NCBI RefSeq assembly: GCF_035440685.1
Contig: NZ_DAORMW010000014.1
Source of the DNA: Accumulibacter appositus
GTDB taxonomy: Bacteria; Pseudomonadota; Gammaproteobacteria; Burkholderiales; Rhodocyclaceae
Reading direction: 5' to 3' (one strand)
DNA length: 64,000 nt
Position numbers and translations under genes: made by a program. Shown piece after piece: positions 36,213 through 45,244 of the stretch (positions are counted from its first letter, which is position 1; the number at the start of each line of letters is the position of its first letter). Under the pieces are notes generated by a model. It was not told where the DNA came from. It did no database searches and worked only from the letters and a program-made list of their open reading frames with translations.

Positions 36213-36238
36213 CCTTCTCCCGCGCCAGCGGGAGAAGG
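36213..36238. repeat. Intergenic inverted repeat, REP-like
   Basis: An 11-base perfect stem (CCTTCTCCCGC / GCGGGAGAAGG) with a four-base loop lies between mcd and mch. The sequence resembles the widespread REP-like hairpins of proteobacteria. It may stabilise or partly terminate the mcd transcript. Confidence 0.65.
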
Positions 36239-36275
36239 CCTGGGGGCCTGGGCGATGTGCAGGCTGAAGCTGGAC

Positions 36276-37949
36276 CTACGCGGAATCGATCAAGGAGCGG
36301 GCGATGACTTTCAGAGCCAGGGTTTCTTCGGCGCCTTCGAAAATCGACAGCACGCGCGCGTCGAGGAAGTAGCGACTGACCGGCGACTCCTCGGCGTAGC
36401 CCATGCCACCGTGAATCTGCACCGCTTCGCGGGTCAGCCATTCGGCCGTCCGACAGGTAAAGAGCTTCACCATGCTGGCTTCCATCTGCCCTGAACCCTC
36501 GTCCATCAAACGCCCGACGGCGTAGGTGAACTGGCGGGAGACAGTCAGCAGGGTCGCCATGCGCGCCAGCTTGACCAGCGTCAGTTGATACTCGCCGATC
36601 GGTTTGCCGAATGCCTTGCGCTCGCCGGCATAGGAAACCGCACGTTCGAAAGCGGCCTGCATGACGCCAATGGCCCGGGCGGCCGTTTGAATGCGGCCAC
36701 CGGCAAAGCCGGCCATCGTGAAGTAGAAGCCCTTCCCCTCTCCTTCCGGCCCGCCAACCAGGTTATCGTCGGGGACGAAGACATTGTCGAAAAAGACTTC
36801 GTAGGAATGCATTCCGCGATAGCCGATGGTCGAAATCGCCCGACCGCTGAGCACACCGCCCTGCGCCTGCCGATATTCGAAATCATGGCCGTCGTAGGAG
36901 TCCTTTTCGACCAGGAACATGCTCAGGCCCTTGTGACCAAGCGAGCGGTCGGGGTTGGAACGTGCCAGAACCAGAAGAACGCCCGCTTTACCGGCCATGG
37001 TGCACCAGGTCTTGACGCCGTCGAGAAGCCAGCCGCCATCGCACTTGCTCGCCTTGAGGCGCATCGCCGCGACGTCGGAGCCGGTATCCGGTTCGGTGAC
37101 GGCAATGGCACACAAGGGGTCACCCATCGCCACCTGCGGCAACCACTTCTGTCGCTGCGCTTCCGTGCCCCCCTTTTGCAGGGCGCGACTGAGGATTTCC
37201 GGACGGGTAATCAGGCTGCCTGCGGCACCGAGTGAGCCCCGCGACAGTTCTTCGGTGACCACGATCATGCCCATGTTGTCTTCATGATCATCGCTCTGGA
37301 TGCCACCGTAGCGCTCCGGAATCGACAGGCCGAAGCAGCCCATTTCGGTCAGCGGCTCAAGGATTTCCTGCGGGATGATGCGATCCTCGCGATGAATTTC
37401 CTCCGCCAGAGGCATGACCACATTGGTCGCCAGCCTGCGGAATGCGTCCTGCATCATCAGCGCGTCGTCGCCGAGCATGTAGGCTCCGCTATCGCCTTCC
37501 AGGGCTGCGACCTCGCTGCCCAGGGCGGCGAGATTGTCGGCATCCAGTTGCGCCTGGCAGAAGCTGGCAAGTGCGGTCGACGCAAAGGCAGTCAGGTCGG
37601 CCGCATTGAGACCAAAACTCTGCGGTCGCGCCCAGAAACGATTGTGGATGTTCTGCAAAGCCTCGGCGCAAAAGGCCAGGGCCATACGCTGCTCCAGACA
37701 CGGGCCGTCGCCCGCCGCTGCCGCTGCAACCTTGTCGGCATATTCCGCCGCGAAACGCGCGGCAGTCGCTTCAGCGGCGCACCAGGCCAGATCGAAGCTG
37801 GCCATCTGATGCGCGTCCAGTTTCTCGTTCGAGACCCCCTTCTCGCCGGTGCATTGCTGCTTCATCCAGCCCAGCGATTTTTTTATCAGTGCATCGGCTG
37901 CCTGCAGATACTGTACTGCTTCCTGCGTCCCGCTATTCACCTCACTCAT
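36276..37949 (-). CDS. mcd: (2S)-Methylsuccinyl-CoA dehydrogenase
   Basis: The 557-residue flavoprotein belongs to the acyl-CoA dehydrogenase superfamily with an extra N-terminal domain of about 150 residues (1-150), which is typical of Mcd. Core motifs are IAVTEPDTGSDVAAM (flavin contact), GVKTWCTMAGKAG, YRGMHSYEVFFDNVFVP, and the C-terminal QIHGGMGYAEESPVSRYFLD with the catalytic Glu region. It oxidises (2S)-methylsuccinyl-CoA to mesaconyl-C1-CoA with ETF. ATG 37949 has AGGAAAGG upstream. It is 41 bases downstream of the large citrate-lyase-like gene and above the mch-ecm-meaB-ccr block on the same strand. Confidence 0.92.
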   Translation of the reverse strand: MSEVNSGTQEAVQYLQAADALIKKSLGWMKQQCTGEKGVSNEKLDAHQMASFDLAWCAAEATAARFAAEYADKVAAAAAGDGPCLEQRMALAFCAEALQNIHNRFWARPQSFGLNAADLTAFASTALASFCQAQLDADNLAALGSEVAALEGDSGAYMLGDDALMMQDAFRRLATNVVMPLAEEIHREDRIIPQEILEPLTEMGCFGLSIPERYGGIQSDDHEDNMGMIVVTEELSRGSLGAAGSLITRPEILSRALQKGGTEAQRQKWLPQVAMGDPLCAIAVTEPDTGSDVAAMRLKASKCDGGWLLDGVKTWCTMAGKAGVLLVLARSNPDRSLGHKGLSMFLVEKDSYDGHDFEYRQAQGGVLSGRAISTIGYRGMHSYEVFFDNVFVPDDNLVGGPEGEGKGFYFTMAGFAGGRIQTAARAIGVMQAAFERAVSYAGERKAFGKPIGEYQLTLVKLARMATLLTVSRQFTYAVGRLMDEGSGQMEASMVKLFTCRTAEWLTREAVQIHGGMGYAEESPVSRYFLDARVLSIFEGAEETLALKVIARSLIDSA

Positions 37950-37990
37950 GGCTCATCCCTTTCCTGGTACCCGATTGGCTGTGACGTCAC

Positions 37991-39433
37991 TTACTTGCCG
38001 GTTCGATTATTGACAATCTGCACAAACGAGCGCGAACGCAATTCCTCGAGGGTGATTCCCGTCGCCAGCACTTCCTGCTCGGTGATCGCGCCGCAGGCCA
38101 TTCCGCGCAGGAAGAAGTTCAGCAAGCCCTGCCCGGTCGCCGCATCGTCGAAAGTGTTGCCCACCAGCGTCGCCTGAGCCGCCTTATTCAGGAAAGCATT
38201 CAGTCGCGCCGAGGCATCCTGCAAACTGCTCAGGAAGAAGGTATCCATGGCCGCATAGCGCACCGGCAACTGCCCCGGATTCAAGTCCCAGCCCTGATAA
38301 TAGCCGTGCCGCAACGAGTGCATAATATTGTCGTAATGGAGTTTCCAGGCACCGTGAACCACCGCACGGTTCTCGTCCATCTGCTGTGCGCTCAGTACCA
38401 CGTCCTTGGCCGCCTTGTGAGGTCCAATCGGCATACTTGTGGTCGCGCCATCGCTGATCGTTATGCCGGTTCCGGCCAGGCTGACCTGCATCACATGGCG
38501 CGCGAAATCGCAGGCCGGGTGGGTGTGATTCTGGTGCGCAGCAGTGATGTTGCAAGAGGCCGTGTAATCGTAAGTCCCGAAGATCGCCGAGCGGCAGCGG
38601 CTACCCGCAGCGGCCACCAGTAGTGGCACCGTATTCTCGCCCTGATAATTGATGATCGACTGCGTCGTTTCGATCATGATTTCCATGCGCAGCGAATCCT
38701 TCGCGAAACCCAGTCGGGCTTCGAGATTTTCGAGAATTTTCGCGCAAGTCGACACCTGACCTGGCGTCGTGACCTTGGGCAGGGTCACAATGAAGTTCTG
38801 CGGCAGTTTGCCGCCTGTCTGTTCGGCCAGCCGAGTCAGGAAAATGTCCAGGGTGCGTATCGAGCGCTGCTTGCACTCATCCGAAAAGGTCTTGATACGA
38901 ATCCCGATAAACGGTGGCAGGATGCCCTCGCGCATCCCTTTGGCGACTTCGTCCGCAGCCGAGGCGGCATGGCCGTCTTCTTCATCGTCCGGGCGATTGC
39001 CGTAACCATCCTCGAAATCGATGCGGTTGTCCTCAACCGGCTCGCTTTGCAGCTTCTTCACGACCCGGTTATAAACTGTGAACGCCAGCCAGGCGGCCTG
39101 CTTCGTCTCGCGCACCTGCTCGGGATTCGCTTCCAGGGCACGGGTCAAACTCGCCAGTTCCATGGCATTGGTCGGCAGGGTATCGGCGCGAGGTAGACCG
39201 AGAGCACGGGCAAAGACACTGTAGCTGGGCGCATAGGTGTCCAGCGTCTTGAGCGCCACCTCACCCAGTTTGGCAGCAAAGCCGGCCTTGAACAGATTGG
39301 CCCCGCCGTAAACGGTGTGCACCGGCTGCCTGTCGAAAGAATCGGCCGGATAATGGGATTTGAACGCCTGATTGGAGGCGTGCAACTCGCCGCAATAGGC
39401 CGCAATTTCGTCATGGGTGAGCGTAAGTTTCAT
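37991..39433 (-). CDS. Large HpcH/citrate-lyase-like protein of uncertain reaction
   Basis: The 480-residue protein has a TIM-barrel-like aldolase/citrate lyase pattern: RIDFEDGYGNRPDDEEDG with an acidic metal site, IGIRIKTFSDE, FIVTLPKVTTPGQVS, MEIMIETTQSI, and FGTYDYTASCNITAAHQ. The extended acidic loop and length resemble the DUF6986 group rather than the about 320-residue Mcl. ATG 39433 is preceded by GGGAGG. It heads the ethylmalonyl-CoA cluster, so a CoA-ester lyase of the pathway (for example of malyl-, methylmalyl- or citramalyl-CoA) is plausible; a classic Mcl is also encoded at 42847, so this could be a second lyase or thioesterase. Reaction not known. Confidence 0.7.
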   Translation of the reverse strand: MKLTLTHDEIAAYCGELHASNQAFKSHYPADSFDRQPVHTVYGGANLFKAGFAAKLGEVALKTLDTYAPSYSVFARALGLPRADTLPTNAMELASLTRALEANPEQVRETKQAAWLAFTVYNRVVKKLQSEPVEDNRIDFEDGYGNRPDDEEDGHAASAADEVAKGMREGILPPFIGIRIKTFSDECKQRSIRTLDIFLTRLAEQTGGKLPQNFIVTLPKVTTPGQVSTCAKILENLEARLGFAKDSLRMEIMIETTQSIINYQGENTVPLLVAAAGSRCRSAIFGTYDYTASCNITAAHQNHTHPACDFARHVMQVSLAGTGITISDGATTSMPIGPHKAAKDVVLSAQQMDENRAVVHGAWKLHYDNIMHSLRHGYYQGWDLNPGQLPVRYAAMDTFFLSSLQDASARLNAFLNKAAQATLVGNTFDDAATGQGLLNFFLRGMACGAITEQEVLATGITLEELRSRSFVQIVNNRTGK

Positions 39434-40125
39434 GTCGAGCCTCCCTAATTGCGCACAATAGAAATCCATCAGTATTATGCGTTTGTCGTGATCAATTATT
39501 CCCCGTCTCTGATAATGATTCTATCGACGATCGTGGCACATGGCAACACGCTCACCGCGCCCGAAAAGCAATCTCTTAAGTCTTATAAAAGACTCAAGAC
39601 AAAAGAGCTGAGCGTACGAGGCAGTGCCGAAAGCGGCGACGATCAGCAGGTCTACCGCGTATCTGCCTCGCTGCCGTTCGTCCCCGGACGACTGCCTGTG
39701 CTAGCCATGGCTTTTTTTGAGAGGATCGCGATCTTCAGAATCGCCGGATTACTCGCCCGCAACAGAATGTGCCCACAATAAAAGTGGGCAGCGGCATTCG
39801 CCCGGCTATCAGCTGCGAAATGAACACCGAAAATTCGCCACTCGGCGAAGACAAGAGCCTTAATTTCCCGGCAGCGCTCGCGCGCACCACAGCGCTTCCG
39901 CGGCGCCAGCGCTTAATTGAGCGATACTCTTAAGCCTGCCACCGTTGACCGCTGACCAGTATGTTTCTGCAGGATGGCCGGGCGCACGACCGGTAGGCGA
40001 TAATGCAATCGCTTTGATGACTTCGGGTTATGGAAAAATGTGCCCGTGCTGTCTGAGACGTAGAAGCAGCACCGACTGCATCCGGCTATCGGCGATAATG
40101 CGCGGCGAGGCGCAGCGCAGTACAA
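39434..40125. other. Intergenic stretch with inverted repeats, no gene seen
   Basis: About 690 bases between two minus-strand genes. It contains a 24-base imperfect inverted repeat at 39575-39598 (ten-base arms, one mismatch, around ATAA) and a seven-base hairpin at 39770-39790 (TGCCCAC/GTGGGCA). It must contain the promoter of the ethylmalonyl-CoA cluster. Frames on both strands look non-coding. Confidence 0.5.
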
Positions 40126-40980
40126 CTACGTTGGCATGAGCTCTGCGCTGGCGCTCATGGCCACCACCCCGTCGGGCGCCTGCGCTTCGAGAGACATCTG
40201 GCCATCCGTGCCAGCGCATACGAGGCGGAACGGCGCCAGGTCAACGAGCGGCGCCAGTCCGCGGAAGCTGAAGCTGGCGACGGGTCGCGGCGCATTCATT
40301 CGCAGCAACTCCATCAACAGGACGGCGGTCAAGGGGCCATGCACCACCAGCCCCGGATAGCCCTCTTCGGCGACCGCGTACGGCCGGTCGTAGTGAATGC
40401 GATGGGCATTGAAGGTCAGTGCTGAGAAACGGAAGAGCAGCTTCGGGTCGGGCGTCACGATGCGCGACCAGGTAGCGTCTTCGAGCGGTGGCCAATCGAT
40501 CACAGACGGGCGCGCAAGCGCCGGGCCCGGTTCCCGATAGACGATGTCCTGCTCCTCCTCGATGCACAGCACATCTTCCTGATAGAAGCGGCAGAGTACC
40601 GACACGAAGGCCAGGGATCCGGACCGTCCCGATTTCTGCCGGATGTCGCGAATCAGCGCCTCGCGACGCGCCGGCTGACCGATCAGCAGCGGCCGGTGAA
40701 AGCGCATGCGGGCCCCGGCAAACATCCGCCGCGGATAGGGAATCGGCGGCATGAAGCCGCCACGCTGTGGGTGGCCATCGACACCGAGTTGCGTCTGCGG
40801 CGCGCGCGGAAGAAAGTAGAACCAGTGCCACAGCGGCGGCAGCGGACTTCCCTTAGCGAAGCGCGTCGCCGTGTCGTCCAGCGTCGCTGCCGCCGCCAAG
40901 GCTGGCGCCAGAGCGAGCTCATCATCGGTGATCTCCTGGCGACCAATCCATGCTGCATAGTCTGCTGTCGCGTCCGTCAT
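40126..40980 (-). CDS. meh: Mesaconyl-C4-CoA hydratase (MaoC-like, Meh)
   Basis: A 284-residue double hot-dog protein with a degenerate N-terminal half (HWFYFLPRAPQTQLG, GARMRFHRPLLIGQPARR) and a catalytic C-terminal half (RFSALTFNAHRIHYDRPYA, GLVVHGPLTAVLLMEL). This is the FAS1-like dehydratase layout of fungal HTD2 and of Chloroflexus Meh, which hydrates mesaconyl-C4-CoA to (3S)-citramalyl-CoA. The call rests strongly on its position, divergent from mct-mcl-mch. ATG 40980 has AAAGGA eight bases upstream; a longer open frame above is rejected. Other HTD2-like hydratases would look similar. Confidence 0.82.
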   Translation of the reverse strand: MTDATADYAAWIGRQEITDDELALAPALAAAATLDDTATRFAKGSPLPPLWHWFYFLPRAPQTQLGVDGHPQRGGFMPPIPYPRRMFAGARMRFHRPLLIGQPARREALIRDIRQKSGRSGSLAFVSVLCRFYQEDVLCIEEEQDIVYREPGPALARPSVIDWPPLEDATWSRIVTPDPKLLFRFSALTFNAHRIHYDRPYAVAEEGYPGLVVHGPLTAVLLMELLRMNAPRPVASFSFRGLAPLVDLAPFRLVCAGTDGQMSLEAQAPDGVVAMSASAELMPT

Positions 40981-41538
40981 CAAGTCCATCCTTTTGAGAA
41001 TTCGCCGCACGGGCATTCGGCAAGTACAGCACAGCATCCCGTCAAACTCAAGCCGACGCACTAGGATCGCGCACGGCCCGCGAAAAGCTCGGAGCGCGTG
41101 CGCCCGGGCGCGCCTTTTCCCATATACTGTGCGCTCCGTGTCCGAACAGGAGCGGCCGCGCGCGACCGGGGGTCGCAGCGCTGGCCGACTTTTCTGTCGG
41201 GAGGACCCCAAAAGTTGTGCTGCAAAAGGCTGGGAGCCTTTTCCGAAAGCGACCATCCGGCAATGGACCACCCGCGGGTCATGGTAGCTGTAGATTTTTC
41301 GCCAATGACCATCCGCGCTGCCGGTCTGGCCTGGCGCGCTGAGGGTCGCGACCGCTGCGTTTTGAAACCTGAGCGCCGCCCGCATGAAGAAGTAACGAAC
41401 GCGAGCGCGCGCGTACGCGCAGTACGCAGTAGAAGCCCCCTCCATTAACAGGAGCCAGCGAATGAGCAAGGAAGCAGTTCGGTCAGCTGGCAAATCGATT
41501 GGCAGCCCTAGTACGCGCAGACAGGATTGGTAAAACTT
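40981..41538. other. Divergent intergenic region of meh and mct, with possible leader/small RNA
   Basis: 558 bases without a supported gene. Plus-strand signs of a structured transcript are a TATACT at 41123-41128, a GC hairpin at 41162-41176 (GCGACC/GGTCGC), and a final hairpin with T-run at 41224-41242. No good -35 is visible. The promoters of both divergent transcripts must be here. Confidence 0.45.
41224..41242 (+). terminator. Candidate hairpin terminator/attenuator ahead of mct
   Basis: An eight-base perfect stem (AAAAGGCT / AGCCTTTT) with a GGG loop; four Ts at the 3' side. It is the only terminator-like element before mct on this strand, and could end a short upstream transcript or attenuate the operon. 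Confidence 0.4.
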
Positions 41539-42759
41539 ATGGACGGAATTCTCAAGGGCTTGCGCGTCGTCGAAGGATCGGCTTTCGTCGCCGCACCGCT
41601 AGGCGGCATGACGCTGGCGCAACTCGGCGCTGACGTCATTCGCTTCGACCCGATAGGTGGCGGCCTTGATTATGGTCGCTGGCCAGTGACTCGTGACGGC
41701 CAGCACAGCCTTTTCTGGGCCGGCATGAACAAGGGCAAACGTTCGATTGCGGTCAATCTACGCAACCCGCGGGGACAGGCATTGCTGACCCAGCTGATCT
41801 GTGCGCCGGGCGACAATGCCGGCCTGTTCAGCACCAACTTCCCGGCCGAGGGCTGGCTGAGTTACGAGGCGCTGAAGGCCCATCGTCAGGACCTGATCAT
41901 GGTCAACCTCACCGGTCGCCGCGACGGCAGTTCCGAGGTCGATTACACGGTGAACCCGCAGGTCGGCCTACCCTACATGACTGGGCCGAGCAATTCCCCG
42001 GAAGTGGTCAACCATGTCTTTCCTGCCTGGGACTTCATCAGCGGCCAGATGATTGCCATCGGCATGCTCGCCGCCGAAAGGCAGCGGCGCTTGACCGGTG
42101 AAGGGCAGTTGGTGCGGCTGGCGTTGAAGGATGTCGCGCTGGCGATGCTCGGCAACGTCGGCATGATCGCCGAGGTGATGGTCAACGACGCCGACCGACC
42201 GAAGCAGGGAAACTACCTTTATGGCGCCTTCGGGCGCGACTTTCAGACCCTTGACGGCAAGCGCCTGATGATCGTCGGACTGACCCGCAGGCAGTGGCGA
42301 AGCCTGATCAAAGCGACCGGACTGAAAGAGTCGATCGACGCCCTCGGGGTCCGCCTCGGCCTCGATCTTGACGACGAAGGGAATCGCTTTCGTGCCCGCC
42401 AGCAGATTGCTGCCCTGATCGAAGCCTGGTGCCAGGCACGAACGCTGGACGAAGCGGCGGCAACTCTCGATGAGCACCGCGTCACCTGGGGCCCTTATCG
42501 AAGCGTTCGCGAGGCGCTGGCCAATGATCCTGATTGCTCGATCGACAATCCGCTGTTTACCCTGACCGAGCAGCCTGGTGTGGGCAGCTACCTGATGCCC
42601 ACCACGCCACTCGACTTTAGCGGCTCGCCACGCCTGCCGGCACAGCCGGCGCCGGTGCTGGGCGAGCACACCGATCAGATCCTGCTCGAAGTTCTCGGCA
42701 TGAGCGAAGCGGAAGTTGGCCGCCTGCATGACGCAGGCGTCGTCGCCGGGCCAGCCTGA
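41539..42759 (+). CDS. mct: Mesaconyl-CoA C1-C4 CoA transferase (Mct)
   Basis: The 406-residue product is a family III (CaiB/BaiF) CoA transferase: KGLRVVEGSAFVAAPLGGMT, GADVIRFDPIGGGLDYGRWP, NKGKRSIAVNLRNPRGQALL, and the C-terminal PLDFSGSPRLPAQPAPVLGEHT. Family III enzymes use an aspartate to form an anhydride intermediate. Mct moves CoA within mesaconyl-CoA from C1 to C4. The specific assignment comes from the mcl-mch genes immediately downstream and meh divergent upstream, the set known from the 3-hydroxypropionate bi-cycle. ATG 41539 is used; a TTG 12 bases upstream is better spaced from AGGA but less likely. Confidence 0.85.
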   Translation: MDGILKGLRVVEGSAFVAAPLGGMTLAQLGADVIRFDPIGGGLDYGRWPVTRDGQHSLFWAGMNKGKRSIAVNLRNPRGQALLTQLICAPGDNAGLFSTNFPAEGWLSYEALKAHRQDLIMVNLTGRRDGSSEVDYTVNPQVGLPYMTGPSNSPEVVNHVFPAWDFISGQMIAIGMLAAERQRRLTGEGQLVRLALKDVALAMLGNVGMIAEVMVNDADRPKQGNYLYGAFGRDFQTLDGKRLMIVGLTRRQWRSLIKATGLKESIDALGVRLGLDLDDEGNRFRARQQIAALIEAWCQARTLDEAAATLDEHRVTWGPYRSVREALANDPDCSIDNPLFTLTEQPGVGSYLMPTTPLDFSGSPRLPAQPAPVLGEHTDQILLEVLGMSEAEVGRLHDAGVVAGPA

Positions 42760-42846
42760 CAGCTCCGGCGACGAGCCTTTGGCCGCCTTCGGCGAGTATT
42801 TGCCACCTTTGCCAACCAGACCCTTTCTGTTACCAGGGATAATGCC

Positions 42847-43890
42847 ATGAAGCCACCCGTCCATTTCTACAAGCCGCTCGCCATTGGTGCGCCACAACCC
42901 CTGCGCGAATTGCCGGTGCGACCGGAGCGAATGATCCATTTCTTCCCGCCGCACATTGAAAAAATCCGCGCCAAAGCACCCGAGATGGCCAAGAAATGCG
43001 ATGTGATGTGCGGCAACCTCGAAGACGCGATTCCGATCGAGTCCAAGGACGCTGCCCGTGCCGGCTTCATCGAGCTGCTGGAAAACAACGACTTCGGAGA
43101 TACCGGCATGTGGGTGCGCATCAACGCGCTCAACAGCCCCTGGGTGCTCGACGACCTCAGCGAGATCATCAAGCATGTCGGCAACAAGCTCGACGTGATC
43201 ATGATTCCCAAAGTCGAGGGGCCGTGGGATATCCACTTCGTCGATCAGTACGTCGCCCTGCTCGAAGCGAAGTACGCGATCCGCAAGCCGATTCTCCTGC
43301 ATGCCCTGCTCGAAACTGCACAAGGCGTGACCAACGTCGAGGCGATCTGCGCCGCCAGTCCGCGCATGCACGGCCTGAGTCTCGGCCCGGCCGACCTGGC
43401 TGCGTCGCGGGGCATGAAGACCACCCGCGTCGGCGGCGGGCATCCCGGTTACGGCGTTCTCGCCGACCCCGAGGAAGGCCAGGGACAGCGCGCCTTCTTC
43501 CAGCAGGATCTGTGGCATTACACCGTTGCGCGCATGGTCGATGCGGCGGTGGCACACGGCCTGCACTCCTTCTATGGTCCCTTTGGGGATCTCCAGGACG
43601 AAGCCGCCTGCGAGGCGCAATTCCGCAATGCCTTCCTGATGGGCTGCTCTGGCGCCTGGTCGCTGGCACCGAACCAGATTGCCATTGCCAAGCGCGTCTT
43701 CAGCCCCGACGTCAAGGAAGTGCTGTTCGCCAAGCGCATTCTTGAAGCCATGCCCGATGGCAGCGGCGTAGCCACGATCGATGGCAAGATGCAGGATGAC
43801 GCGACCTGGAAACAGGCGCGGGTGATGGTCGATCTGGCACAGCTGGTGGCCCGGCGTGATCCGGATCTGGCGGCAGCCTATGGCCTGTAA
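42847..43890 (+). CDS. mcl: Malyl-CoA / beta-methylmalyl-CoA / citramalyl-CoA lyase
   Basis: The 347-residue HpcH/CitE-family lyase shows the Mcl pattern: MIHFFPPHIEKIRAKAPEMA, MCGNLEDAIPIESKDAARAG (Mg/carboxylate site), DVIMIPKVEGPWDIHF, LLHALLETAQGVTNVE, GLSLGPADLAASRGMK, and FYGPFGDLQDEAACE. In the bi-cycle, trifunctional Mcl cleaves malyl-CoA and citramalyl-CoA and condenses glyoxylate with propionyl-CoA; in the ethylmalonyl-CoA pathway it splits methylmalyl-CoA. Either use is open here. It is the middle gene of mct-mcl-mch; ATG follows AGGGA, 87 bases after mct. Confidence 0.9.
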   Translation: MKPPVHFYKPLAIGAPQPLRELPVRPERMIHFFPPHIEKIRAKAPEMAKKCDVMCGNLEDAIPIESKDAARAGFIELLENNDFGDTGMWVRINALNSPWVLDDLSEIIKHVGNKLDVIMIPKVEGPWDIHFVDQYVALLEAKYAIRKPILLHALLETAQGVTNVEAICAASPRMHGLSLGPADLAASRGMKTTRVGGGHPGYGVLADPEEGQGQRAFFQQDLWHYTVARMVDAAVAHGLHSFYGPFGDLQDEAACEAQFRNAFLMGCSGAWSLAPNQIAIAKRVFSPDVKEVLFAKRILEAMPDGSGVATIDGKMQDDATWKQARVMVDLAQLVARRDPDLAAAYGL

Positions 43891-43923
43891 CGCAGCGGTC
43901 AACCACAGCAGGGGAAAGCGCTA

Positions 43924-45015
43924 ATGAGCGAGAAAACCAAATGGGGCAATTTCTTTGAGGACTTTCGCGTCGGCCAGGCCATCGTGCATGCGACGCCACG
44001 GACGATCAGCGAAGGTGACGTGGCCCTGTACACGGCGCTGACCGGATCGCGCTTTGCCCTGACCTCGGCCGACACCTTCGCGCACAGCCTGTCCTTTCCA
44101 TGCTCCCCAGTGGACAACATATTGGCCTTCAACGTGGTGTTCGGCAAGACCGTGCCCGACATCTCGCTTAATGCCATTGCCAACCTCGGCTACGCCGCCG
44201 GGCGCTTTGGCCACCGGGTCTATCCGGGCGACACGCTCACCGCGGATTCGACGGTGATCGGGCTCAAGGAGAACCGCGACGGCAAGACGGGAATCGTCTA
44301 CGTACGCTCGTGCGGCGTCAATCAGCGTGGGCAGATTGCCCTCGATTACTGCCGCTGGGTCATGGTTCGCAAGCGCGATCCGGCCTCGCCGGCCCCCGAA
44401 ACAGTGGTTCCCGAGCTGTACGATGCCGTGCCAGCGAGCGAGCTGGTCATCCCGGCTGGAATCAGGGTGGAAGGCTACGACACTGCCCTCTCGGGAAGTC
44501 CTGATCTATGGGACGACTACCGCGTCGGGGAAAGAATCGATCATCTCGACGGAATGACCATCGAAGAAAGCGAGCACATGATGGCCACCCGCCTGTACCA
44601 GAACACGGCGCGAGTACACTTCAACCAACATGCGGAAAAAAGCGGCCGCTTCGGGCGCCGGATCGTCTATGGTGGCTACATCATCAGCTTGGCGCGCTCG
44701 CTGTCGTTCAACGGCCTGGCCAATGCCTTTAGCATCGCGGCGATAAATGCCGGCAGGCATGTCGCGCCAGCATTCGCCGGCGACACGGTGTACGCGTGGT
44801 CCGAAATCATCGAACAGATGTCCTTGCCTGGCCGCCATGACCTGGGCGCGCTGCGTGTGCGTACAGTGGCCACCAAGGATCGCAGCTGCGCTGACTTCCC
44901 GTACAAGCGTGCTGACGGCTCCTACGACCCAAGTGTGCTGCTTGATTTCGACTACACGGTCCTGATGCCGAAAAGACCGGGAAGCCGCTCATTGCCGGAG
45001 CAAACCGCGGCGTGA
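43924..45015 (+). CDS. mch: Mesaconyl-C1-CoA hydratase (bi-cycle-type copy)
   Basis: A 363-residue double hot-dog protein, distinct from the 34969-36150 copy. N-terminal half: GNFFEDFRVGQAIVHATPRT, YTALTGSRFALTSADTFAH; C-terminal half: EHMMATRLYQNTARVHFNQH and IVYGGYIISLARSLSFNGLA with the hydratase site. Its order after mcl and mct, and its length, fit the Mch of the 3-hydroxypropionate bi-cycle, hydrating or dehydrating mesaconyl-C1-CoA/beta-methylmalyl-CoA. ATG 43924 follows GGGGAAAG; 33 bases after mcl. No further gene lies in the 229 bases before the oxidoreductase operon. Confidence 0.87.
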   Translation: MSEKTKWGNFFEDFRVGQAIVHATPRTISEGDVALYTALTGSRFALTSADTFAHSLSFPCSPVDNILAFNVVFGKTVPDISLNAIANLGYAAGRFGHRVYPGDTLTADSTVIGLKENRDGKTGIVYVRSCGVNQRGQIALDYCRWVMVRKRDPASPAPETVVPELYDAVPASELVIPAGIRVEGYDTALSGSPDLWDDYRVGERIDHLDGMTIEESEHMMATRLYQNTARVHFNQHAEKSGRFGRRIVYGGYIISLARSLSFNGLANAFSIAAINAGRHVAPAFAGDTVYAWSEIIEQMSLPGRHDLGALRVRTVATKDRSCADFPYKRADGSYDPSVLLDFDYTVLMPKRPGSRSLPEQTAA

Positions 45016-45244
45016 GCACTCACCAGCAAGCGGGCGGCATCGCCACCCGCTTCCGTAGCACCAGCAAAGTGTGCAGCATGGCTGGATCCGCCACTCCGGC
45101 TCGCCCCGCAGCGGCCGATTCCGCAGGGCCGCCAGGCCGGCGATCAGGAATGGGACGTTGTTTTCAATGAACTCGAACTGAGCTATGCTGCGCGAACTCA
45201 AAAACGACACCGATGTACAACCGAAGTTCAACACTGGAGGAAAC

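Noticed and set aside
41968..43902. 644-codon minus-strand frame across mct and mcl
   Set aside because: It is opposite two recognised enzymes and has no family-like motif.
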